The position numbers were made by a program, and so were the translations under genes. This document shows positions 1-6,177 of a stretch of 10,882 nucleotides of DNA, one piece after another; the first letter of the stretch is position 1; every line of letters starts with the position of its first letter. The stretch is from contig JAIJUV010000079.1 of the NCBI GenBank assembly GCA_022732315.1, positions 1-10,882 on the forward strand, written 5' to 3'. The DNA comes from Prevotella sp. GTDB taxonomy: Bacteria; Bacteroidota; Bacteroidia; Bacteroidales; Bacteroidaceae. A model generated the notes under the pieces. That model was not told the DNA's origin, ran no database searches, and worked only from the letters and a program-made list of their open reading frames with translations.

Positions 1-1
1 C

Positions 2-976
2 ATCACCGTACCAGATGAGCGACTCAACAAATTGGCAGAGATTGTTCACCCAGGACGCATCGTCCCAGCTACTTGCGAAATCGTAGATATCGCAGGTCTC
101 GTAAAGGGTGCCAGCAAGGGCGAAGGTCTTGGTAATAAATTCTTGGGAAATATCCGTGAGTGCGATGCAATCATCCACGTAATCCGCTGCTTCGACGATG
201 ACAACATCGTGCGCGAGGGTGGTGCCAAGGTTGACCCTCTGGAGGATAAGAGCGTCATCGATACTGAGTTGCAGCTCAAAGACCTGGAAACCATCGAATC
301 TCAGCTCGCCAAGCAGCAGAAGACAGCTGCTGCCGGTAACAAGGATGCCAAGCTGATGGTTACCGTTCTGGAGGCTTACAAGGCAGAACTGGAGCAGGGA
401 AAGAACGCCCGTGGCGTAACTTTCGAAAGCAAGGAAGAGCAGAAAGTGGCTCACGACCTCTTCCTCCTCACTACCAAGCCTGTGCTCTACGTAGCCAATG
501 TGGATGAGGCTTCTGCCAAAACCGGCAACGAGTATAGCAAGAAGGTAGAGGAAATCGCCAAGGAAGAAGGTGCTGAGTGCATGGTCATCGCTGCCAAGAC
601 TGAGGAAGACATCGCTTCTCTGGAAACCTACGAAGACAAGCTGATGTTCCTTGAAGAGCTCGGCCTGGAAGAAAGCGGCGTAAACCGACTCATCAAGAAG
701 GCATACGCCCTGCTGAACCTCGAGACATTCATCACCGCTGGTGAGATGGAGGTAAAGGCATGGACCTATCACAAGGGCTGGAAAGCTCCTCAGTGTGCCG
801 GTGTCATCCACACCGACTTCGAGAAGGGATTCATCCGTGCAGAGGTTATCAAGTATGATGACTACATCAAGTATGGCTCTGAAGCTGCCGTACGCGAGGC
901 TGGTAAGCTCGGCATCGAGGGCAAGGAGTACATCGTGCAGGATGGAGACATCATGCACTTCCGTTTCAACGTATAA
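2..976 (+). CDS. ychF: Ribosome-binding ATPase YchF/OLA1 family (5' end outside window)
   Basis: The frame is open from base 2, so the true start lies upstream; the visible 324 residues are most of a protein that is usually about 365 long. YchF is an Obg-family P-loop protein that binds ribosomes and prefers ATP to GTP. The G1 loop is outside the window. The G3 motif DIAG is visible at bases 86-97, followed by the glycine-rich switch segment. The G4 position reads NVDE (about 497-508) instead of the NKxD of GTPases, the known YchF signature explaining ATP preference. A coiled-coil-like, Lys/Glu-rich insertion precedes G4. The C-terminal TGS domain is complete and ends in the typical DIMHFRFNV. 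lgt starts 6 bases after the stop, so the two are probably co-transcribed. A TTG at 32 is an internal leucine, not a start. Confidence 0.97.
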   Translation: MTVPDERLNKLAEIVHPGRIVPATCEIVDIAGLVKGASKGEGLGNKFLGNIRECDAIIHVIRCFDDDNIVREGGAKVDPLEDKSVIDTELQLKDLETIESQLAKQQKTAAAGNKDAKLMVTVLEAYKAELEQGKNARGVTFESKEEQKVAHDLFLLTTKPVLYVANVDEASAKTGNEYSKKVEEIAKEEGAECMVIAAKTEEDIASLETYEDKLMFLEELGLEESGVNRLIKKAYALLNLETFITAGEMEVKAWTYHKGWKAPQCAGVIHTDFEKGFIRAEVIKYDDYIKYGSEAAVREAGKLGIEGKEYIVQDGDIMHFRFNV

Positions 977-982
977 ACGATT

Positions 983-1843
983 ATGACAGCAAATTTGCTA
1001 AACTATATCGTATGGGACCCAGACCCAATCCTGGCTCACCTGGGTCCTATCTCCATCCGATATTACGCCACCTGCTGGATGGTGGGTCTGTTATTGGGTT
1101 ATTTGCTCATGCACCGTCTCTACAAGGAGCAGAAGTTGGGCGAGGATAAGTTTGAACCGCTCTTCATCTACCTCTTCGTCGGCATCCTGGCAGGTGCCCG
1201 CCTGGGACACTGCATCTTCTATCAGCCGGAGTATTTCCTCACCCAGTGGGATCACATCATCGAGATGTTCATCCCGATGCACCACATGGCAGATGGCAGC
1301 TGGAAATTCACGGGTTACGAAGGATTGGCAAGTCATGGAGGCGTTCTGGGACTGTTCGTTGCCATCTGGCTCTACTGCCGCAAGACCAAGGTGGGCGGCT
1401 GGACTTTGCTTGACAACATGGGCATCGTATCAGGCATCACCGCCTGCTTCATCCGCCTGGGCAACCTGATGAACTCAGAAATCATCGGCAAGGTAACCAA
1501 TGTGCCTTGGGCATTCATCTTCGTCAAGGAAGATCAGTACCCACGCCATCCCGGTCAGCTCTACGAGGCGATAGCCTATCTCTGCTTCTTCCTCCTCATC
1601 CTCTTCATCTACAAGAAGAAAGGACCTAAGAGCGTGGGTAGCGGACTCTATTTCGGCCTTTGCCTCACCCTCATCTTCGTCTTCCGCTTCTTCATAGAAT
1701 ACACGAAGGAGATTCAGGTGGCTTTCGAGGCAGGATTGCCAGTAGATATGGGACAGATTCTAAGCCTTCCACTCATCGCCCTTGGCGTATGGAGCATCGC
1801 TACCAGCGGCAAGAGAGCGAAGAAGACGGAAAGCAAAGCATAA
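983..1843 (+). CDS. lgt: Prolipoprotein diacylglyceryl transferase
   Basis: This inner-membrane enzyme moves a diacylglyceryl group from phosphatidylglycerol to the lipobox cysteine of prolipoproteins, the first step of lipoprotein maturation. The 286 residues match the family's usual length and form several hydrophobic segments (about 27-43, 60-80, 117-132, 197-210, 221-237, 257-273). Family landmarks are present: ASHGG with the essential His at 118, the Lgt signature around 158-171 (R158, GN 160-161, N164, E166, G169), HPGQLYE at 189-195, RFFIE at 235-239 and GQILSLP at 257-263. The tail is basic (RAKKTESKA), as expected for a cytoplasmic end. The ATG lies 6 bases after the ychF stop. The next gene downstream encodes a predicted lipoprotein, a potential substrate, but a terminator separates them. 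Confidence 0.97.
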   Translation: MTANLLNYIVWDPDPILAHLGPISIRYYATCWMVGLLLGYLLMHRLYKEQKLGEDKFEPLFIYLFVGILAGARLGHCIFYQPEYFLTQWDHIIEMFIPMHHMADGSWKFTGYEGLASHGGVLGLFVAIWLYCRKTKVGGWTLLDNMGIVSGITACFIRLGNLMNSEIIGKVTNVPWAFIFVKEDQYPRHPGQLYEAIAYLCFFLLILFIYKKKGPKSVGSGLYFGLCLTLIFVFRFFIEYTKEIQVAFEAGLPVDMGQILSLPLIALGVWSIATSGKRAKKTESKA

Positions 1844-1901
1844 GATTATCATAAGAATACAGATAGCCAAGGAGAGGAATCTCCCAAGCCATACCAAGGA
1901 A

Positions 1902-1936
1902 AAGTTCCGCTCCGTGAAACGGAACGGAACTTTTTT
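1902..1936 (+). terminator. Intrinsic terminator after lgt
   Basis: A 13-base arm (1902-1914) pairs with 1920-1932 with a single C/A mismatch around a TGAAA loop, and a run of T extends to 1936. The left flank is A-rich (GGAAAA), so it may also work for leftward transcription. It closes the ychF-lgt transcript and separates it from the peptidase gene at 1990. Confidence 0.9.
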
Positions 1937-1989
1937 CAGTTACAAGCAATCATTCATCCTAGTAATAACCAACATATATAATATAATGT

Positions 1990-3102
1990 ATGAATAGAAA
2001 TATCATTATAAGCCTTCTCGCTGCACTTCTCCTAGCAAGTTGCGGATACCAGAAGAAGCCGGAAGCTGCTTCCCCTTCCCGCCAGGGAGCGGGCAAGGAC
2101 AACCTGCCCCTGAACGCACAGATCATCGGCTCCACCCCTGTCAAGAACCAGGGCAAGAGCGAACTCTGCTGGGCATACGGCATGCTTGCTACCATCGAGA
2201 GCGAGCATATCATGAAGGGTGACTCCGTAAACCTATCCGTGGCTTACGTTGCACGAATGATGCTTCAGGAGAAAGCCCTGGAATATTATTTCGCACAAGG
2301 CAAGAAACCTATCAGCATGCGGGGCATGGCTTCGATGCTCATACATTATATAGATAAGTATGGTGCACAACCATACGACAGCTATGAAGATCCGAAAGAC
2401 GTGAACTATAAGATTCTCTGCCGAAAGGTGGAGAAACTCTGCGATGGAGCCATCGCACAGAAGTCGGGCATCGAGAAACTGAAGGATGAACTCAACAACC
2501 TCTTCGATAAGGAAATCGGCTACATGCCTGCCAAGCAGGTACACATGCTCGGTGCCGAATACACCCCATTGGAGTTTGCCCACAGCGTATGCTATCCCGA
2601 GGAGTACGTATCACTCACCAGTTTTACCCATCACCCTTACCGCGAGTACTTCGCCCTTGAAGTACCCGACAATGCGATGCACGACCAGTTTCTCAATCTC
2701 CCGCTCGACGAACTGATGCTCCACATCCAGAAAGCCGTGGAGAACGGGCATCCGGTTTGCTGGGAAGGCGACATCAGCGAAGAGGGCTTTACCCATGCCC
2801 AGAACAACTATGTGGAGGTTCAGAAGATGGAACTCCCCGTAACCCCAACTTCCCGCCAGAGAGAGTTTGAACAGCTCCGCACCACAGACGACCACGTGAT
2901 GGAAATCATCGGCACTTTCCTGAAAGACAAGAAGCGCTACTACGTATGCCGCAATTCCTGGGGCAGGAACTGGGCAAACCAGGGCAGAATCTATCTTTCT
3001 GAAGACTATCTGCGCCTCAAAACCATCGCCGTGTTCATGAGCGAGGCAGCTTTCCTCTACGACCAAAGCCCCAAGCCAGCCCTTCAAAAGCCTTATATAT
3101 AA
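1990..3102 (+). CDS. Predicted lipoprotein cysteine peptidase, papain/bleomycin-hydrolase (C1B)-like
   Basis: Residues 1-18 form a lipoprotein signal peptide: a short charged start, a hydrophobic core, and lipobox LASC with the lipidated Cys at 18. A low-complexity linker follows to about 40. The papain-like triad is readable: the oxyanion Gln in NQG (Q54), the nucleophile in SELCWAYG (C60), the His in DDHVMEIIG (H302) and the Asn in RNSWG (N322). The long spacing from Cys to His (about 240 residues) and the overall length of 370 resemble bleomycin hydrolase/PepC (C1B) more than compact papains (C1A). Those enzymes are normally cytoplasmic aminopeptidases, so a lipid-anchored form is expected to act at the cell surface or in the periplasm; substrate unknown. 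There is no evident propeptide beyond the linker. No TAnnTTTG promoter was found in the AT-rich 1937-1989 leader. The ATG at 1990 is chosen because it gives an intact signal peptide. Confidence 0.88.
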   Translation: MNRNIIISLLAALLLASCGYQKKPEAASPSRQGAGKDNLPLNAQIIGSTPVKNQGKSELCWAYGMLATIESEHIMKGDSVNLSVAYVARMMLQEKALEYYFAQGKKPISMRGMASMLIHYIDKYGAQPYDSYEDPKDVNYKILCRKVEKLCDGAIAQKSGIEKLKDELNNLFDKEIGYMPAKQVHMLGAEYTPLEFAHSVCYPEEYVSLTSFTHHPYREYFALEVPDNAMHDQFLNLPLDELMLHIQKAVENGHPVCWEGDISEEGFTHAQNNYVEVQKMELPVTPTSRQREFEQLRTTDDHVMEIIGTFLKDKKRYYVCRNSWGRNWANQGRIYLSEDYLRLKTIAVFMSEAAFLYDQSPKPALQKPYI

Positions 3103-3155
3103 GGTATAGAAGAGGCTGAAATACCCCATATAGCAAGGTATAGAAGAGGGCTGAA
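3101..3155 (+). repeat. Direct repeat after the peptidase gene
   Basis: AAGGTATAGAAGAGGCTGAA at 3101-3120 recurs at 3135-3155 with one extra G. The first copy begins inside the peptidase stop codon, so the tail of the gene seems to have been duplicated or the 34-base unit amplified. No terminator hairpin is visible between the peptidase stop and 3289. Confidence 0.8.
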
Positions 3156-3220
3156 ACGGGTAGGAAACCAGGAAGAGCCAAAAATGGTTGACATAGGTCA
3201 AATATGTGCTTCATAACACT

Positions 3221-3234
3221 TGTGTGCGCACACA
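3221..3234. promoter_or_regulatory. Perfect 14-base palindrome, possible operator
   Basis: TGTGTGCGCACACA reads the same on both strands. It sits 55 bases upstream of the -33 element of the promoter at 3290-3321, in a gene-free stretch, and is not followed by a T-run, so it is unlikely to be a terminator. A weaker inverted pair (ACATA at 3191-3195, TATGT at 3203-3207) lies just upstream. A dimeric regulator site is an inference from symmetry only; alternating purine-pyrimidine sequence such as this can also arise by chance. Confidence 0.35.
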
Positions 3235-3289
3235 CATAGTTGATTTATATCAAAAATAAGCCCTTTTTTGCGATTTTTCCCTCTAAAGA

Positions 3290-3321
3290 TTTGGTTAGTT
3301 GCGGAAATCGTCGTACCTTTG
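3290..3321 (+). promoter_or_regulatory. Bacteroidetes-type housekeeping promoter of the 3328-3757 RNA
   Basis: TTTG at 3290-3293 and TACCTTTG at 3314-3321 are separated by 20 bases, a full match to the TTTG / TAnnTTTG consensus of the Bacteroidetes primary sigma factor. Transcription would start about 7 bases beyond, near 3328. No conventional gene follows within the transcript, so it appears to drive an RNA or a very small ORF. Confidence 0.8.
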
Positions 3322-3339
3322 CATCGTCATTAAGACAAA

Positions 3340-3535
3340 AGGTTATTAGGTTTTTAGGTTAAGATTGTTAGTTGTTTAAAAGGTTATTAGTTTAAAGGTA
3401 AAAAAAGATTGTTTATTCAAGGACGACAAAAAGAAATTTGTTTAGGTTATTAGGTTTTTAGGTTTAAGATTGTTAGTTGTTTAGTTAGGTTATTAGTTAG
3501 TAAGGTAATTTAAAAAAGATTGTTTATTCAAGGAC
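3340..3535 (+). repeat. Two copies of an 85-92 base C-free, TTAG-rich repeat
   Basis: Unit A is 3340-3424 and unit B is 3444-3535. Each opens with AGGTTATTAGGTTTTTAGG and closes with the same 24 bases, which end in TTATTCAAGGAC (3401-3424 and 3512-3535). Each unit contains two GGTTATTAG elements (3341, 3382, 3445, 3488). The middle differs by small insertions, including an extra TTAG run in unit B. A degenerate third trace (CATTAGGTTA at 3551 and AAGGTAAAAAAAGAC at 3571-3585) follows. The units lie in the same orientation, inside a predicted transcript, and are too long and too few for a CRISPR array. Confidence 0.9.
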
Positions 3536-3607
3536 AATAGGATAATGATTCATTAGGTTAAGCGTAACTTAAGGTAAAAAAAGACAAATGTATCGGATAA
3601 CAAAAAG

Positions 3608-3685
3608 ATGACGCCTGAGCAGGACAATGACTGCTTCGGGCACTGCAACGGAGGGAAAAAGCTTGTGAAAGCCATCCTCCATTGA
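3608..3685 (+). CDS. Possible 25-residue small protein (MTPEQD...ILH)
   Basis: An ATG preceded by an A-rich stretch (AACAAAAAG), as favoured in Bacteroidetes, opens a 25-codon frame with two cysteines in a CFGHC motif and a basic, hydrophobic tail (KKLVKAILH). A 7-codon ORF starting at ATG 3588 ends in TGA overlapping this ATG (ATGA at 3608-3611), an arrangement compatible with translational coupling. Against it, the same bases form the two hairpins of the proposed RNA, which alone could explain their GC content and conservation. No family is recognised. Either interpretation is possible; the coding one is the weaker. Confidence 0.25.
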   Translation: MTPEQDNDCFGHCNGGKKLVKAILH

Positions 3686-3715
3686 GTTATGAAACATTTG
3701 GGAATAAAGTATTAA

Positions 3716-3757
3716 AAGTGCGCAATTTCGAGTGACTCGAAGTTGCGCACTTCTTTT
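3716..3757 (+). terminator. Very strong intrinsic terminator of the orphan RNA
   Basis: The arms 3716-3732 and 3736-3752 form a 17-base-pair stem with only one G-T wobble and a 3-base TGA loop, followed by CTTTTATATA. The core is AAGTGCGCAA paired with TTGCGCACTT. It is the longest stem in the window and isolates the upstream unit from the promoter at 3858. Between it and that promoter (3758-3857) I see only AT-rich DNA with two CACTTTTA-type words and no gene. Confidence 0.92.
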
Positions 3758-3857
3758 ATATACAGAATCTTAAGCCCCATAAACACTTTTACACGCCGCT
3801 TTTCAAGCCCAATATGCACTTTTATGGATAGCTTTATAATAATATACACTAAATTAT

Positions 3858-3888
3858 TTTGTTTTACCAACTAAAAATTGTAATTTTG
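3858..3888 (+). promoter_or_regulatory. Housekeeping promoter upstream of the rpoN cluster
   Basis: TTTG at 3858-3861 and TAATTTTG at 3881-3888 with a 19-base spacer match the Bacteroidetes consensus. The start would fall near 3895, giving a leader of about 20 bases before the ATG at 3915. The -33/-7 pair resembles the leuS promoter at 10239-10269 in spacing and surrounding bases (ATTTTGTT and TGTAATTTTGCAG). Confidence 0.82.
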
Positions 3889-3914
3889 CAGAAGATTATA
3901 AGATTAAAAAGAAT

Positions 3915-4559
3915 ATGGCAAAACATCCTCTTTGGAACGACGATTACTGGCTCTTGCTTCTCCAACTCTATCAGAAGAAGCCAATGGGCGTAAAGCCACT
4001 ATACTCTAAGGGTATAGTAGATTTAAGCCTGGAGCTGCACATACAACCTGAGTATTTGCACGAGCAAATGTTCAAGTTGCAACGAGTTACGCCTCGTATC
4101 AAACGACTTTGGGATAAGTATGCCGACAATCCTCGACTACTTTCCCACGACATCAGCATCCTGCGCAAGATGAACGGATGCGGAAATGCAAAGGATTTCT
4201 TTGCAGGAGTAGAAGTGCGCGAATCGTTTGAGAAAGATTGGGAACCGCTGGCTGAAGAGCCATCGCTCACACCTATCAAACTCATCATCATTCTCGACCT
4301 CTACTTCCAGCTCACCCCTATCACCATGGTGCCGGAAACTCCCGAAATCATTGATCTGGGAAAACTGATGAAGATTTCGCCCAAACTGATTGCGGAAGTC
4401 ATGACTGACTATCAGTACTGTGACCCTTACCTCAACAGGCAGAAAGCGCCAGACAGCAAGATACTTCAGGCATGCAAGGCCATCTGGCACAGATATGGAA
4501 ACGGAAATCCGGATAAATTGAATCAGCTTGCCATCAAACTGCAAGAATACTTTAAATAA
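3915..4559 (+). CDS. Protein of unknown function encoded just upstream of rpoN
   Basis: A 214-residue soluble protein without signal peptide or membrane segment; I do not recognise a named family. It has two similar halves. Residues 13-60 align without gaps to 124-171 (offset 111), sharing a leucine/isoleucine stretch ending L-Y (18-19 and 129-130), then I-x-DL (34-37 and 145-148), I-x-P (43-45 and 154-156), E-x-M (50-52 and 161-163) and P (60 and 171), about 12 identities in 48. The rest is helix-prone, with a charged linker at 95-118. It starts 20 bases after a predicted transcription start and ends 6 bases before rpoN, so the two are almost certainly co-transcribed and may be functionally connected. 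A regulatory or adaptor role linked to sigma-54 is only a guess from position. Confidence 0.85.
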   Translation: MAKHPLWNDDYWLLLLQLYQKKPMGVKPLYSKGIVDLSLELHIQPEYLHEQMFKLQRVTPRIKRLWDKYADNPRLLSHDISILRKMNGCGNAKDFFAGVEVRESFEKDWEPLAEEPSLTPIKLIIILDLYFQLTPITMVPETPEIIDLGKLMKISPKLIAEVMTDYQYCDPYLNRQKAPDSKILQACKAIWHRYGNGNPDKLNQLAIKLQEYFK

Positions 4560-4565
4560 ATAGAT

Positions 4566-6104
4566 ATGGCTCAAAAACTCATTCAGACACAGGCACAGAA
4601 GCTGCAACAGCTGCAAAGACTCTCCGCCCAGCAAATGCTGCAGGTGAAGCTCTTGGAGATGCCCCTCACCGAACTGGAGGATAGCATCAATGCCGAACTG
4701 GACGACAATCCTGCCCTGGAAAGTGAGAACCCTGACGATATGCTCAACGAAAGCTACGACGGAGACTCGCCTCTGGAGCATGATGCAGAAAACAGTAATG
4801 ACGACAACGAAATGAACGACGATGATGCCTACGAGGCACAGTCGGAGAAAGAAGAGAGAAAAGATGAACTCGACCAGGCGCTGGAAAGCATCGGACAGGA
4901 TGACCAGATGCCTGATTATAACACGGATAGATACAACAACCAGGACAACGCCGACTATGAGGAAATGGTCTACGGCGACACCACCTCCTTCTACGACAAG
5001 CTGAAGGAGCAGATGGACATGCAGAACCTTACCGACAAGGAGAAGGAAATCATGGAATACCTCATCGGTTCGCTCGATGACGACGGCCTGCTGCGCAAAG
5101 ACCTGGACGGCATCTGCGATGAGCTTGCCATCTATCACAACATGGACGTATCAGAGAAGGAACTGGAACATGTGCTCCACATTCTCCAGACCTTCGACCC
5201 TGCGGGCGTAGGCGGCAGAAGTCTTCAGGAATGCCTTCTGCTACAGGCAAAGCGCCTGCCACGAGGCGTGCTCCGCAAAACGATGGAAGAAGTGTTCAGC
5301 GACTACTTCGAGGAGTTCACCAAGAAGCATTGGGACAAGATCAAGACTGGCTTGGAACTCAACGACACCCAGCTTGCCACCCTGCAAGAGGAAATCAAGA
5401 AGCTGAACCCGAAGCCAGGCGCATCGATGGGCGAAACCGAGGGCAGAAACATGCAGCAGATTACCCCGGATTTCATCGTAGATACCAACGACGACGGCTC
5501 CATCACCTTCAGCCTCAACCGAGGCAACATCCCTGAGCTAACCGTGTCGCCATCGTTCACCGACATGATCGACACCTACAGGAAACATAAGGACAAGATG
5601 AGCCGCTCTGACAAGGAAGCCCTGCTCTATGCCAAGGAAAAGGTGGATAAGGCGCAGGGATTCATAGAAGCCATCAAGCAGCGCCGCCACACACTCATCG
5701 TCACGATGAAAGCCATCATCGACATACAGCGACAGTTCTTCCTGGATGGAGACGAAGCCGACCTGAAGCCGATGATTCTCAAGGATGTGGCAGACAGAAC
5801 GGGCTTGGATATCAGTACCATCTCAAGAGTGAGCAACGTGAAGTATGCGCAAACCAAGTGGGGCATGTTCCCGCTGAAGTTCTTCTTCACGGATGGCTAC
5901 ACCACCGAGGACGGCGAGGAGATGTCAACCCGCAAAATCAAGATAGCCCTGCAAGAGCTCATTAATCAGGAAGACAAGAAGAAGCCGCTGAGCGACGAAG
6001 CATTGGCCAAGGCACTGAAGGAGAAGGGATTCCCTATCGCCCGCCGCACCGTGGCAAAATATCGCGAACAATTCAATATCCCAGTTGCACGATTAAGAAA
6101 ATAA
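4566..6104 (+). CDS. rpoN: RNA polymerase sigma-54 factor
   Basis: Sigma-54 directs RNA polymerase to -24/-12 promoters and opens them only with an ATP-driven activator. All regions are visible in the 512 residues. The N-terminal Gln/Leu-rich activator-interacting region is at 1-50 (QKLQQLQRLSAQQMLQ). A strongly acidic region II of variable sequence covers about 55-120. The core-binding region is about 130-320. A helix-turn-helix lies around 400-440 (LDISTISRVSNVKYAQT), and the diagnostic RpoN box ARRTVAKYRE is at 492-501, followed by a short tail. The length is normal for the family. The start is the ATG 6 bases after the preceding gene. No sigma-54 activator gene lies in the window, and no -24/-12 promoter was recognised here. 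Confidence 0.97.
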   Translation: MAQKLIQTQAQKLQQLQRLSAQQMLQVKLLEMPLTELEDSINAELDDNPALESENPDDMLNESYDGDSPLEHDAENSNDDNEMNDDDAYEAQSEKEERKDELDQALESIGQDDQMPDYNTDRYNNQDNADYEEMVYGDTTSFYDKLKEQMDMQNLTDKEKEIMEYLIGSLDDDGLLRKDLDGICDELAIYHNMDVSEKELEHVLHILQTFDPAGVGGRSLQECLLLQAKRLPRGVLRKTMEEVFSDYFEEFTKKHWDKIKTGLELNDTQLATLQEEIKKLNPKPGASMGETEGRNMQQITPDFIVDTNDDGSITFSLNRGNIPELTVSPSFTDMIDTYRKHKDKMSRSDKEALLYAKEKVDKAQGFIEAIKQRRHTLIVTMKAIIDIQRQFFLDGDEADLKPMILKDVADRTGLDISTISRVSNVKYAQTKWGMFPLKFFFTDGYTTEDGEEMSTRKIKIALQELINQEDKKKPLSDEALAKALKEKGFPIARRTVAKYREQFNIPVARLRK

Positions 6105-6177
6105 ACTCCAGAAAGAGATTCCCGTAAGAAAGAACTCTTCTGAGAAAGAGAGAAAGAATACAGATTACGTTAGATTT

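Larger units (their letters stand above)
3328..3757 (+). ncRNA. Candidate uncharacterised RNA with TTAG-rich repeats and strong terminator
   Basis: A good promoter (3290-3321) and a strong intrinsic terminator (3716-3757) bound a unit of about 430 nt that has no ORF longer than 25 codons. The 5' half holds two 85-92 base repeats with almost no C: 3337-3417 and 3428-3528 contain none. That half therefore cannot form G-C pairs and should be largely single-stranded; it carries 13 TTAG tetramers between 3346 and 3556. The 3' half is richer in GC and folds. GAGCAG (3617-3622) pairs with CTGCTT (3631-3636), and CAACGGAGG (3646-3654) pairs with CCTCCATTG (3676-3684) with one mismatch, enclosing an inner GCTT/AAGC stem with a GTGA loop. 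I do not recognise it as tmRNA, RNase P RNA, SRP RNA, 6S RNA or a known riboswitch. It could be a regulatory RNA, a protein sponge, or the leader of a small-protein mRNA. Confidence 0.55.

Noticed and set aside
2611..3201. Minus-strand open frame opposite the peptidase 3' end (196 codons)
   Set aside because: Covered by the catalytic His/Asn region of a convincing peptidase; no promoter or start context.
3340..3535. CRISPR array or retron/DGR RNA
   Set aside because: Only two long, imperfect direct copies, no short uniform repeats or spacers, and no cas or reverse transcriptase gene nearby.
3600..3700. tRNA or tmRNA in the GC-rich segment
   Set aside because: No acceptor-stem pairing, no T-loop (GTTCRA-type) sequence, no CCA-end arrangement.
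4137..5138. Long minus-strand open frame (333 codons) opposite the unknown gene and rpoN
   Set aside because: It overlaps two well-supported + strand genes; its Val/Leu/His-rich composition is what the antisense of acidic, codon-biased genes produces.
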